A stretch of 64,000 nucleotides of DNA from contig NZ_CP042823.1 of the NCBI RefSeq assembly GCF_008000895.1, positions 4,982,501 through 5,046,500 on the forward strand, given 5' to 3'. This DNA is from Methylobacterium sp. WL1 (GTDB taxonomy: Bacteria > Pseudomonadota > Alphaproteobacteria > Rhizobiales > Beijerinckiaceae). The position numbers and the translations under genes were made by a program. Under the pieces are notes generated by a model, which was not told the DNA's origin, did no database searches, and saw only the letters and a list, made by a program, of their open reading frames with translations. Positions 42,771 to 52,506 of this stretch are shown piece by piece; the stretch's first letter is position 1, and every line of letters starts with the position of its first letter.

Positions 42771-44219
42771 TCACCCCGCGGATGGTCGATCACCTCGTGC
42801 GCACCGACTTCATGGTGTTCATCCACCGGGTGTTCCTGACGCTCAACCCCGGTATCGCCTTCGCGCCGAGCTGGCACCTCGACGCGATGGCCGAGGCGTT
42901 GGCCCGGGTGCACGATGGTCGGGAGACCCGGCTGGTGATCGCCGTGCCGCCGCGCTCGGGCAAGTCGATCATGACCTCGATCGGCTTCTCGGCGTGGCGG
43001 CTCGGCCACGACCCCCGGCGGCGCATCATCTGCGTGTCGAGCGAGGACAGCCTCGTGCGTTCGCTCGCCGCCTCCTTCCGCGCGGTGGTGGCGAGCGAAT
43101 GGTACCGTGCCGCCTTCCCCGCGTTCCGGATCGCGCGCGGCGGCGACCGGGCGAGCGAGACCATCACCACCGCGGGCGGCTACCGCTTCGGCGTGCCCCT
43201 TGGCGGCTCGGTGTTCGGGCGCGGTGCCGACCTGATCATCGCCGACGACGCGATGAGCCCGGGGGCGGCGCTGTCCGAGACGGTGCGGCGGCGCGAACTC
43301 AACCTGTGGGATACCAAGTTCCCGAGTCGACTGAACGACAAGCGCACCGGGGCGATCGTCGTCGTCGGACAGCGCCTGCACGAGGATGACCTCGTCGGCC
43401 ATCTCACCCGGGAGGACGAGCCATGATGCGCCGGCGCGGCTGGGCGATGCTGGTGATCCCGGCGATCGCCCCGGAGGACGCAGCCTACCGGATCGGGCCG
43501 GGGGAGGGGACGTGCATCACCGTCGGGCGGGGGAGGTGCTGCTGCCCGAGCGCGAGCCGCTCGAGGTACTAGAGCGGTTGCGGGCCGACCTCGGCTCGAG
43601 CAACTTCGCGGCGCAGTACGGCCAGGATCCGATCCCGCCGGGCGGCAACATCATCCGCGACGACTGGCTGCGCTTCTTCGACGAGGAGCCAGCCGACCTT
43701 GAGCACCTCGTGGCGAGCTGGGATCTGGCCTCGACGATCACCGAGACCAGCAGCTGGTCGGTCGGCCAGCTCTGGGGGGCGGTGGGCACGCATGCCTACC
43801 TGCTCGACCTCGTCCGGGTTCGGCTGGAGGCGCCCGAGCTGCGGCGGCTGATGCTCCGATGCACGAGGACCTGGGATCCGCACGTGACGCTGGTGGAGGA
43901 CACCGAGCTCGGCCGCACCCTGGTCCAGCAGATCCAGCGGACCACCGATTTGCGGCCGCGGCTGCTCCGGCCACGGGGCGAGAAGACCGCGCGTCTCGAG
44001 GCGCACGCGCCGGCGTTCGAGGCCGGCCGCGTGCACGTGGCGCGGGGCTTCGAGTGGTTCGAGGGCTACCGCAGGGAACTGCTGGCATTCCCGTACGGTG
44101 CGCATGACGATCAGGTCGACGCGACCTCGCAGGCGTTGAACTATCTCACGCAGCGGAGCGCCCGCGGCCGCGAAACCGTACGTCGCAACATCACACGGCG
44201 GGAGGTGATGCGGGATTGA
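42767..44219 (+). pseudogene. Phage terminase large subunit spread over three reading frames
   Basis: The first segment (42767-43426) encodes the ATPase: Walker A PPRSGKS at residues 61-67, Walker B LIIADD at 156-161, and GQRLHEDDLVGHL. The chain continues from an ATG at 43423 (overlapping the TGA) in a second frame, RRRGWAMLVIPAIAPEDAAY. It continues again in a third frame from about 43513 (HHRRAGEVLLPEREPLEVLE) through the nuclease part: NFAAQYGQDPIPPGGNIIRD, LVASWDLAST and AHDDQVDATSQALNYL. Two frameshifts, the second in a G-rich run near 43505, break it. Domain content is otherwise complete, so loss is recent or reflects sequence error. Confidence 0.85.
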
Positions 44220-44282
44220 GGGGCAAACTCGCCGCGGTCAATGGCGCGCCAGCTGTTGAGCAGACGACACCGTACGTGCTCA

Positions 44283-45201
44283 GAGCCTGTTTGAGCGCCT
44301 CTGCCGGCCGTCCCCATCTGTCTCGTGTAGCAACACAAATTCCGCCTGGCGGGGCGGGGTGGAGAGCAGATGTGGACGGACCGACATCGGACGCGTCACG
44401 AGGCGCGTCTGAAGAACATGGTGCTGCAAGCGGGCTTGGACGAGGTGGCCCGTTTCCTGGAGCGCGCGGATCCGCCGGGCTGTCCGGAGGCTACACCGGC
44501 GCGCCACGCGCTGGCAGGGATAGCTTGGCACTTGCGGACGGGCGGAGGATGGCGGTCGCTGCCTGCGGGCTTTCCGCCGTGGCGCACGGTCTACGGCTGG
44601 TTCCGGCGCTGGATCGACAAGGGCCTGTTCGAGAGCCTGCTGCGGTCTCTGACCCGCCGTCAGCGGCGGCGTTGCGGACGCCGGTCGGAGCCACGGCTGG
44701 CGATCATCGACACGCAGAGCGTCAAATGCATCGGGGTGCGCGGACCGCGCGGCTACGATGGCGCCAAGAAGGTCGTCGGGCGCAAACGCGTGGCCTTGGT
44801 CGATGCCGAAGGCCATGTTCTGGCGCTCGCCGTCGTGCCGGCCAACGTGCAGGATCGCGATACCTTACCCGCCCTTGATGATGGCAAGGAGCAGTGGCCC
44901 AGTCTACGCTTGGCCATCCTCGACGGCGCCTTCGCGGCCGAACGCTGCCGGGAATGGTGCAACATCCACGGCATGCGCCATCGCGTCGTCGAGAAAGACC
45001 CGGATCAGAAGGGCTTCGTCGTCCTGGAGCGGCGCTGGGTCGTGGAGCGAACCTTCGGCTGGCTCAGCCATTGGGGCGGCCTGCACCGTGAGCGCGCCGG
45101 TCGCCTTGATGTCGCGACAGGGCGCCTCGTCTGCGCCGCCAGCCTCATGGCCGCTAATGCCCTCAACAATCCGGCTTAAGATAAGACGCTCAAACAGGCT
45201 C
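44283..45201 (+). mobile_element. IS5-family insertion sequence, copy 2 (919 bp)
   Basis: Same length, ends and transposase as the copy at 39776-40694 but opposite orientation. The target duplication is TCA (44280-44282 and 45202-45204), different from the TTA of copy 1, so the two inserted independently. Both target sites continue as GAC on the right. The copies flank the methyltransferase-terminase block as inverted repeats. Confidence 0.92.
44370..45179 (+). CDS. IS5-family transposase, copy 2
   Basis: 269 residues, identical to the product of copy 1, with an intact DDE triad (Asp in IDTQSVKCIG, Asp in LAILDGAFA, Glu in RRWVVERTFGWLSHW). Two identical copies within 5 kb imply recent activity. 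Confidence 0.95.
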   Translation: MWTDRHRTRHEARLKNMVLQAGLDEVARFLERADPPGCPEATPARHALAGIAWHLRTGGGWRSLPAGFPPWRTVYGWFRRWIDKGLFESLLRSLTRRQRRRCGRRSEPRLAIIDTQSVKCIGVRGPRGYDGAKKVVGRKRVALVDAEGHVLALAVVPANVQDRDTLPALDDGKEQWPSLRLAILDGAFAAERCREWCNIHGMRHRVVEKDPDQKGFVVLERRWVVERTFGWLSHWGGLHRERAGRLDVATGRLVCAASLMAANALNNPA

Positions 45202-45252
45202 TCAGACTGGTTGAGATCTTGGGATCGGAAGAGAACGGTCGTGTCACGGTTG

Positions 45253-46410
45253 CTATGCGCGTGGCTCGAACGTGCACGTCATGGCCGTGCTCTCGTGCGA
45301 TGGGGCGGATCTGCACCGGGCGACGTACGCACCCCGAACGATTTTCCGCTCGGCGCCAATGGTCGGATCGTCGTCGCCGCGCGTCAGGCTCAGCCCCGCG
45401 CTCAGCAGATCCTGCACCCCCACCTCCGCGATCCCCGGCTCGAGCGTCTTGATCAGGCTGGCGACTTTGCCGACGAAGCCGAACAAATTCATCGGATCCG
45501 CACGGTCACCGGTGAGCACGATGCGCGATGCTCTGCCGACCCAGCTGACCACCGACAGGCTGAGCTTCGAGCTGAACGAACCTCGCGCGAGGTCGAGCTT
45601 GCGGAACGCCTCGACCGACTTGCGGAACGGGGCATCGTCGAACCGGCAGTCGTAGTTCATATTCTGCTCGGCGCATTCCTCGATACCGCCGTCGCCATCA
45701 CCGCGTAGGCGCGTGTCGTACATCCGACGGAAGCTCGGCGCGTCGAAGCCGAATGTCGCCGTTGGGCCGACCGCCGGCTGGCTCCCGTCACCTGCGGGCT
45801 TGTTTGGCATCCCCTCAGGTCGAGGCGTCGCGGCCTGCGATCGTTGTTCGGCCACATCACGCAAGGCACGATCACGGTACCCCGCCGCGGCCCGCGCCTG
45901 CGCTTCCGCGCGTCCGGCCTCCACCTCCAGGCGTCGGACATCGTCCTCGGGGCCGGCGGCAGGCAGTTCCGCCTGCCGGCGTGCCGCCTCGATCCGGGCC
46001 TGCGCGAGGTCCCGCCGGGCTTGGAGTTGGGCCGCCTGCCGCGCCCGCTCGGCGCGCGCGGCCGCCACGATCTTCGGCACGCGCGTCTCGAGCTCCCGTG
46101 CCTGGTCCCTGACCTCGGCGGCGAGATACGAGTTGACCCGGGCCGCCGTCCGCTCGCACGCGGACAAGATGGCGGGGAGGGCGGCGAGATCTGTGTCCGT
46201 CCAGTCGCCGGCGAGCTTGCCGAACGGCGCCTGCAGGCCGCCCCCGGCCAGGACGAACGCCAGGGGACCGGCCGCACTGGCGCAGCCACCCTGCGCGTCG
46301 ATATAGATCTGGACGAAGTTCTGTCCTGCCTGGGCGTCGGATGGGGCAAGCGAAGCCAGAGTGAGTGCCGTCGCGAGCTGTACGCCGGTTTGCCTGCGCC
46401 GCGTTCTCAT
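45253..46410 (-). CDS. Secreted coiled-coil hypothetical protein
   Basis: 385 residues with a signal peptide (about 1-28, LATALTLASLAPSDAQA). The middle (about 95-205) is a charged helical segment (AARAERARQAAQLQARRDLA, RRLEVEAGRAEAQARAAAGY) likely to be a coiled coil. The C-terminal half contains six or so Cys/aromatic-rich stretches (EECAEQNMNYDCRFD) and no recognised domain. It starts divergently to the XRE regulator gene at 46574. Function unknown. Confidence 0.75.
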   Translation of the reverse strand: MRTRRRQTGVQLATALTLASLAPSDAQAGQNFVQIYIDAQGGCASAAGPLAFVLAGGGLQAPFGKLAGDWTDTDLAALPAILSACERTAARVNSYLAAEVRDQARELETRVPKIVAAARAERARQAAQLQARRDLAQARIEAARRQAELPAAGPEDDVRRLEVEAGRAEAQARAAAGYRDRALRDVAEQRSQAATPRPEGMPNKPAGDGSQPAVGPTATFGFDAPSFRRMYDTRLRGDGDGGIEECAEQNMNYDCRFDDAPFRKSVEAFRKLDLARGSFSSKLSLSVVSWVGRASRIVLTGDRADPMNLFGFVGKVASLIKTLEPGIAEVGVQDLLSAGLSLTRGDDDPTIGAERKIVRGAYVARCRSAPSHESTAMTCTFEPRA

Positions 46411-46573
46411 AGCTGCCCTTCCGTCGCGTGCCTGAGCGAGCCGCCTGACCGGCGTGCGCCCCGGTACGTCGTGTGGCTCCGGTGAGGGGTGGTAGTCCAG
46501 CGAAATATCCGACTTTTGGATATCCGAATATCGATTCTAGCCGAGCTGGTGGTTCTCACCCGCACGGCTTGGC

Positions 46574-46819
46574 ATGGCGCGCACCCTCGGTTCAGCTCGA
46601 CACGCGCGTTTGATCGAACTCGTGATCGATGCGCGGGAGGCGGCGGGTCTGACTCAGGCGGAGGTAGCAAGCCGGCTCGGGCGACACCAGCCGTTCGTGT
46701 CGAACATCGAGAGCGGCGAGCGACGGGTCGATCTGATCGAGTTGCTCGATCTGGCTGCGATCGTCGGCCTGGACCTGCATCATGTCGTCGAGGAGCTCAC
46801 CCGCGTCCCCCCGGGGTAG
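46574..46819 (+). CDS. XRE-family helix-turn-helix regulator
   Basis: 81 residues. The helix-turn-helix is clear: ARLIELVIDAREAAGLTQAE, VASRLGRHQPFVSNIESGER, then DLIELLDLAAIVGLDLHHVV. Typical small repressor length. It is divergent from the secreted coiled-coil gene and at the right edge of the accessory island, so it may control that gene or be an island regulator. Confidence 0.9.
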   Translation: MARTLGSARHARLIELVIDAREAAGLTQAEVASRLGRHQPFVSNIESGERRVDLIELLDLAAIVGLDLHHVVEELTRVPPG

Positions 46820-47156
46820 AGCGCCGGATCAGCACCAGTTCGCCGCCCATCCCTGCTGGCGGGATGACACGTTGGGGGTAGTCTGGCGAACATACGGGAG
46901 GCGGATTAACGGATGCCGAAAATTAATGGGTTGCCCGCCGCACGTCTTGCGGCTGAAAGCTGACGTTCGGCTAAGCGCCCATCCCGGTCATTCAGCCGGC
47001 TCGGACAAATTTTCGGAAGCGGACATCGCCAGCGTCCCTTGAGCCGATCGCATAGGAACAGCCTTTGAGATCGTTCTGTCGCGCTACAGACACACTGCGA
47101 CACAGAACCCATATCTCGTGTTGACGCGACCCAGCAACGCAGCTGATGGTGACGAT
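46820..47156. other. Gap with repeat block shared with 18.1 kb
   Basis: 337 bases without a gene. At 46962-46983 it carries GACGTTCGGCT, two bases, GCGCCCATC, followed by GGTCATTCA; this matches the block at 18157-18189 with two differences in 22 bases. It is the third recognisable copy of the dispersed repeat family, lacking the GCTTTCGGCCA core. Confidence 0.55.
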
Positions 47157-47336
47157 GACGGTTCCCTTTGGGGATCAAAAGGGAACGCGGTGAGGATCAG
47201 TCCGTGAGGGTCGATCCGAAGCCGCGGCTGCCCGCGCAACTGTAAGCGGCGAGCCCTTCACCACCGACGTCACTGAGCCGCCTCGCTCGGGAAGACGGTG
47301 AAGGGCAACGACCCGCGAGCCAGGAGACCTGCCGTC
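47157..47336 (+). ncRNA. Cobalamin riboswitch
   Basis: Conserved elements in order: an outer stem GACGG (47157-47161) with CCGTC (47332-47336), a hairpin TTCCCTTT/AAAGGGAA, GGTGA, the highly conserved core GCTGCCCGCGCAACTGTAAG (47227-47246), a CCCTTCACC/GGTGAAGGG pairing, CGGGAAGACGG, and the terminal GAGCCAGGAGACCTGCC ending at 47333. This is an unmistakable adenosylcobalamin-type element. It sits about 55 bases before the TonB-receptor start and should repress expression when cobalamin is plentiful. Confidence 0.95.
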
Positions 47337-47391
47337 AGTCGTGGTCACACGCGAAACGCGCTGGGCGGGGTGCCCCGGCGGGTGCGGAAGC

Positions 47392-49569
47392 ATGCGCGTG
47401 CGTATGGCTTCGGCCTCGTTCGCAGTGACGTGCCACTGCCGTTGCCCGAGGCCGTCCGCTTTGTCCCGTTCCGCGTCGATCCCGATCCTGCCCGTGCTGG
47501 CGCTCGCCTGTGCCTTTCCCTCCCTTGCCATTGCGCAAGTCGCACCGTCCGAAGAGGCCGCCGTGGTCCTCGACGCGCTCTCGGTCGAGGGTACCCTTAC
47601 CGCCACGCCGACCTAACGGGTGCCGGAGCTCTACAGCGGCACCAAGACGATCACGCCCCGCCTCGACCTGCCGCAGCAGGTCGACGTGATCCCCCGGGAA
47701 GTCCTGATTGACACAGCCGCGACCCGCGTCGAGCGCGCGCTCGACTACGTGCCCGGGGTCGGAAAGCAGAACGATTTTGGCGGCCAGAACCTCGCCCTCT
47801 ACTCCGTTCGGGGATTCGCGACCCAGGACATTTTCTTCAATGGCTTCAACATCGCCCGCGGCTACAATGGCGCCCCCGACACCCAGAACGTCCAGTCCAT
47901 CGAGGTCCTGAAGGGCCCGGCCGGCGCCCTCTACGGCCGCAGCGATCCGGGCGGGACCGTCAACATCCTGACCAAGCAGCCCATAGCCCGACCCTTCGTC
48001 GAGATGGGCACGCTATTCGGCAGCTTCGGCACAGCCCGCACCACGGTCGATGCCGGCGGCGCACTGAGCGAAGACGGCAGCGTGCTCTACCGCTTCAACG
48101 GCGTCCTCGCCCGCCAGGACAGCTTTCGCGACTTCGTCGGCGGCGACCGGGTGCTCTTGGCGCCCGTGGTGAGCTGGCAGGTCACGCCCGACACCAAGAT
48201 TACGTTCGAGGCGCAGTACCTGCGCAACCGCCAGACCTTCGACCGGGGCACAGTCGCGGTGAACAACCGCCTCGGCCTCGTCCCGCGCTCGCGCTTCTTC
48301 GGCGAGCCGGGCGACGATTCCGTGTCCGAGAGCGCGCTCCTGCAGGTGCGGCTGGAGCACGCCTTCAACACCGACTGGCATTTACGAGTTGCCACGCACC
48401 TCAACACCGGAAGCCTGACCGGCCTGCAGACCGGTGCGACCGGGATCCTCGACGACGGGCGTACGCTCTTGCGCGAGTTCCGCCGGCACGACTTCACCTG
48501 GGGCGTCGCCATCGGGCAGGCCGAACTCGTCGGGCGCTTCGAGACCGGGCCCATCGCCCACACCCTGCTGCTCGGCCTGGAGCACGAGCGCTACAACAGC
48601 ACCGAGAACCTGCTGCGCTCGACCCCGCGCCTCGACCCCTTCGCCATCGACCTGTTCAACCCCGTCTACGGGCAGGCCAAGCCTCCGTTCACGCGCCTCT
48701 ACAGCGCCAGCGAGAACGTCGGCTACACGGCAATCTACCTCCAGGACCAGATCGCGCTCAACCCGGAATGGAAGTTGCTGCTGGGCAACCGCACCGACTT
48801 CTACAACCAGACCTTCCGGGACAAGGTCCCGAACGAACGGACCGAGCAGGACCGCACCGGCTTCTCGCCCCGCGCCGGCCTCGTCTACCAGCCGCTGTCG
48901 TTCCTGGCGCTCTACGGCAACGTCGCCGCCTCGTTCCGCCCGAACACCGGCTTCGACAGCGCGTCGCGGCCCTTCGCGCCCGAGACCGGGTTCGCCTACG
49001 AGGTTGGGACCAAGCTCGACCTGTTCGACGGCCTCAGCGTGACGGCCGCCGCCTTCCACATCGAGAAGGAGAACGTGCTCACCACCGACCCGGCGGACTT
49101 CTTCTTCCAGATCGCCGCCGGGGCGGTGCGCAGCCAGGGCTTCGACGTCAGCCTGGTCGGGCAGGTCACGCCGGAGTTCCGGGTGATCGGCGGCTATGCC
49201 TTCATCGACGCGGCGGTCACCCGCGACGAGGTGCTGCGGGTCGGCTCGCCGCTGCTCAACATCCCGCGCCATAGCGGCTCGCTGCTCGGCATCTACGAGA
49301 TCCAGGCGGGCGACTGGAAGGGTTTTGGGATCGGCGGTGGGTTCCGGGCGGTCGGCTCGCGGCTCGGCGACACCGGCGTCGAGAGCTTCCGCTTGCCGGG
49401 TTACATCCTGACGGACGCGCTGGCCTACTACCGCTACGAGAACCTGCGCTTCGGGCTCAACGTCGACAACATATTCGACGCGACCTACTACGAGCGCTCC
49501 TACAACACCTTCTGGGTTGGCGTCGGCGAGCCTCGGCGGGTCACCGTGAGCATGACGGCACGGTTCTGA
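47392..49569 (+). pseudogene. TonB-dependent receptor with in-frame stop near the N-terminus
   Basis: One continuous frame of 726 codons from the ATG at 47392, interrupted by TAA at 47614-47616. Before it: a signal peptide (SIPILPVLALACAFPSLAIA) and TonB-box-like start. After it, a full receptor: plug domain (PQQVDVIPREVLIDTAATRV; YSVRGFATQDIFFNGFNIAR; VLKGPAGALYGRSDPGGTVN) and a 22-strand barrel ending in VTVSMTARF. It is of the siderophore-receptor subclass, but the riboswitch indicates a corrinoid or cobalamin-linked substrate. The downstream GTG at 47620 would give a product lacking the export signal, so the gene is probably inactive unless TAA is read through. Confidence 0.85.
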
Positions 49570-50750
49570 TGAGGGTGCATCCCGGAACGTCCAAGGTGTC
49601 GGCGTGCGCACCGGCCGCGTCAGGCCGCATCGGCTCCATTGATGCCCTGCGCGGGCTGGTGATGGTGCTGATGCTCCTCGACCACCTGCGCGAGACCTGG
49701 TTCCTGCACGTGCCCGTGGCCGACCCCATCGACGCCCGAACCGCCCTGCCAGCCGTGGCCCTGGCTCGCCTCGTCGTCAGCCTGTGCGCGCCCATCTTCA
49801 TCGCGCTGACCGGCGTTGCCGCATTCCTGTTCGGTACCCGGCACACGCTGGCCGAGACGCGGGCCTACCTGCTGAAGCGTGGCCTCGTGCTGATGGCGCT
49901 GGAGGTCCTCTACCTGTCGGAACTGTACTGGGGCGTGGCCAGTCCGACGCTCTGGCTGCAAGTCATCTGGTGCATCGGCGTCTGCATGATCGTCCTGGCG
50001 GCCCTGATCGGTCTGCCACGCCCGGCTCTGTTCGCGGTGGGGCTGTTGATCGTCTGCAGCCATAACCTCCTCGACCCTATCCACCTCCAGCCGGATCAAC
50101 CGCTCTTCCCGGTCTGGGCGATGCTGCACCAACGCGACGTGATCGCGTTGCCGTTGGGTCTGGTCGCCAAGACGACCTATCCGGTGATCCCATGGATCGG
50201 CGTGATCGTGCTCGGCTATGCGATCGGCCCGTGGTTCCTGCCGAGCGTCGCGGAACGCACTCGCGAGCGCCGGTTCATGGCTCTCGGCTGCTTGATGCTC
50301 GTCGCGTTCGCGGTGCTGCGGCTGGTGAACGGCTACGGCGACAAGCCCTGGTTCGCGGTCGAAGGCGATGCGCTCCGGACTACGATGAGCTTCCTCGCGC
50401 TCACGAAGTATCCGCCATCGCTGCTGTTCCTGCTGCTGACGCTCGGGATCGGAGCGCTGCTCCTCGTCGCGCTGGAACGGATGCGCGAAGCTTCGGTCGT
50501 CGCGGCTTTGGCGGTGTTCGGCGGAGCGCCGTTGTTCTTCTACCTGCTCCACCTCACGATTCTGCGGCTCCTGTACCATGGCGCCGTCGCCATCTGGGGG
50601 ACGACGCAGGGCGCCGTGTTCGGCGTCGCGAATTATGGCTGGGTGGTCCTCTGGTATGTCGGACTGATCGCGCCACTCTATTGGCCGACAGCATGGTTCT
50701 CGCGCGTCAAGGCGGCTCGACACGATATCGCATGGCTCAAGTATCTCTAG
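49569..50750 (+). CDS. DUF1624-type membrane protein (heparan-alpha-glucosaminide acetyltransferase-like)
   Basis: 393 residues. The ATG overlaps the receptor's TGA (TGATG), so it is in the same riboswitch-controlled unit. The opening GRIGSIDALRGLVMVLMLLD, then HLRETWF, is the DUF1624/acyltransferase signature, followed by about ten membrane helices. Family relatives transfer acetyl groups across membranes to glucosamine residues, but the bacterial role is unknown. Being co-regulated with a cobalamin-linked receptor is unusual and worth testing. Confidence 0.85.
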   Translation: MRVHPGTSKVSACAPAASGRIGSIDALRGLVMVLMLLDHLRETWFLHVPVADPIDARTALPAVALARLVVSLCAPIFIALTGVAAFLFGTRHTLAETRAYLLKRGLVLMALEVLYLSELYWGVASPTLWLQVIWCIGVCMIVLAALIGLPRPALFAVGLLIVCSHNLLDPIHLQPDQPLFPVWAMLHQRDVIALPLGLVAKTTYPVIPWIGVIVLGYAIGPWFLPSVAERTRERRFMALGCLMLVAFAVLRLVNGYGDKPWFAVEGDALRTTMSFLALTKYPPSLLFLLLTLGIGALLLVALERMREASVVAALAVFGGAPLFFYLLHLTILRLLYHGAVAIWGTTQGAVFGVANYGWVVLWYVGLIAPLYWPTAWFSRVKAARHDIAWLKYL

Positions 50751-51069
50751 TTCTTTGAGCGTGATTGAAGCCGGGTGTCCCGTTCTTCGTCTGACCATTC
50801 AAGCTATGGCTACGGCGACCCTGCGGTTGATCTCATTGCTCCGCGCGCGGGCGGCAAATTTCGGCATCAACCGATGCCGGCTCGCCGTCCTGGCCGGGGC
50901 GGATCGCTTGCCGAAAACTCAGCGACGAGCGCGCCACCCTGCTCGACGAGATCCTCCAGCCCTACGCAAATGAGCCGAACCACGCCCGCTGCATCAGAGG
51001 GCGGCGAGGTGGGCTATCGCACGCTCTTGCACGTGAACGCGCGCCGGCCCCCCAAGAGTCCGGCAACAG
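50751..51069. other. Gap between convergent genes
   Basis: 319 bases between the DUF1624 gene and the carotenoid oxygenase gene, which converge on it. One short stretch in frame from about 50920 (SDERATLLDEILQPYANEP) could be a gene fragment, but I cannot identify it. No clear terminator hairpin was found. Confidence 0.4.
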
Positions 51070-52506
51070 TCACCCGGCGCAATGCTTTGGAAACCAGTTT
51101 CCGTGGAAGCCTGGTGGGATCCGATGCCCGAGGTGGACTGTAGCGACGGGCGGCGCCTCGAACGCGTGCGCGTCGAGGACGGTGAAATCCGTCGTGTCGC
51201 TCGCCGTGTCGATGACGAGCCCGACGAGCCACCCCTCGTCCTCGCCAGCCTCTGGCCCCGCCGGCACGAATACGAACTCACCCGGGACACGGGCGGCGCC
51301 GAACTCGTGCGTGCGCCGCTCCCCGGTCGCCAAATCCTGTTTGTAGAGCCGTGTCGCGCCGACGAGCTGCGTGTTGCCGTCGGCGGGGACTGAGCCCGTG
51401 TAGACGTATCGGTGGGGCTGCCCGAATAGGCGCTCGTCGATCCGGGGGAACTCCTGCGCCGCGGGGTCGATCATCCGCCGATCGACCCGCCCCGTCGTGG
51501 GGTCGGCGGTCCAGCGCTCCAGCCGTCCGGGTGCGTCGAAGCCGCCACCGGCCGAGGCGAACACCGTCTCGTACGCAATGACGTCGAGGACCACCTGCCC
51601 GTCCGTGGTGTCGTAGCCGTTGGCGACGTGGAAGACGAAGCATGGCTCCACCGTGCACCACGTGATGTCGGCAGCAGTGCCGTGCCGGGGGAGCAGGCCG
51701 ACGCGGGCGTTGTGGGTGGGGTTCCAACGGAATGGGAAACGGTGGCCGGCCAGCACAGCCCGCATCGAGAAGGTGACGGGCAGATCCAGCACGACCGCGA
51801 AGCGCGCGGTGATCGCGCAATCGTGGATGCAGGGGCCGTGCTCGACCGGGATCGACACGTCTCGCACGACGCGACCGGCGGGCGAGATGACGACGTGGCG
51901 CACGCGGTCCCAGATGCGGCCGTCGTAGGCGATGGCATGTGTCTCGCCGGTCGCCGGGTCGCGGTGCGGGTGTCCGGTGAAGGAGCCGGCAAGCGTTCCG
52001 TCGAACGGATCGTAGCGTTGGGTTTCCAGGTCCTCTGACAGCGCCACAGGGTAGCTGCCGGCCTCGACCACGGCGAAGGCGCGGCCGCCGATCTCGACGA
52101 CGTTGGTGTTGACGGTATCATCACCCCGGCGCGGCCCGGGGGCGGCGGGTCGGCCAAGCGCCGCGGACGCCGCGCGCGAGCCGATCCAGCGGTTGCGGTA
52201 CCACAGCGCTTTACCGCTCTCGATACATAGACCATGCACCATGCCGTCGCCGAGGAACCAATCGTGACCGCGCGTCGTCGGGCCGGCGGGGTTGGCGCCC
52301 ATCTTGAGGTAGCGTCCGTCGAGCCCTGCCGGGATCGTCCCGGTGACCGGTAAGTTCCAAAGCGTCAGCTCCTCACGCATTGGCGCGTGGACACCGACGA
52401 CAAAGGGGTGCGGCGTCCCCGGCAGGCGTAGTCGGCTGCAGGCTGCCACCAATGCTACGAGCCCTTCAGCGGCGGTGCGCAGGCTGGACTCGATAAAGTT
52501 CGGCAT
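51070..52506 (-). CDS. Carotenoid oxygenase family protein
   Basis: 478 residues, the usual length. Four histidines that hold the catalytic Fe(II) in this family are in place: about His179 (FTGHPHRDP), His228 (GPCIHDCAIT), His293 (FVFHVANGYD) and His468 (PPGFHGNW). The N-terminus (LWNLPVTGTIPAGLDGRYLK, GDGMVHGLCI) is typical of apocarotenoid and stilbene cleavage dioxygenases. It would cleave a conjugated polyene or stilbene-like double bond with O2. Methylobacterium-type bacteria make carotenoids, but the substrate is not decided by sequence. Confidence 0.92.
   Translation of the reverse strand: MPNFIESSLRTAAEGLVALVAACSRLRLPGTPHPFVVGVHAPMREELTLWNLPVTGTIPAGLDGRYLKMGANPAGPTTRGHDWFLGDGMVHGLCIESGKALWYRNRWIGSRAASAALGRPAAPGPRRGDDTVNTNVVEIGGRAFAVVEAGSYPVALSEDLETQRYDPFDGTLAGSFTGHPHRDPATGETHAIAYDGRIWDRVRHVVISPAGRVVRDVSIPVEHGPCIHDCAITARFAVVLDLPVTFSMRAVLAGHRFPFRWNPTHNARVGLLPRHGTAADITWCTVEPCFVFHVANGYDTTDGQVVLDVIAYETVFASAGGGFDAPGRLERWTADPTTGRVDRRMIDPAAQEFPRIDERLFGQPHRYVYTGSVPADGNTQLVGATRLYKQDLATGERRTHEFGAARVPGEFVFVPAGPEAGEDEGWLVGLVIDTASDTTDFTVLDAHAFEAPPVATVHLGHRIPPGFHGNWFPKHCAG

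Noticed and set aside
42767..43600. Programmed frameshifting in the terminase gene
   Set aside because: Two shifts would be needed, neither at a recognisable slippery sequence, and terminases are not known to use this; decay or sequence error is simpler.
39776..45201. Composite transposon made by the two identical IS5 copies
   Set aside because: The two copies have different 3-base target duplications (TTA and TCA), each on both sides of a single copy, so they inserted independently.
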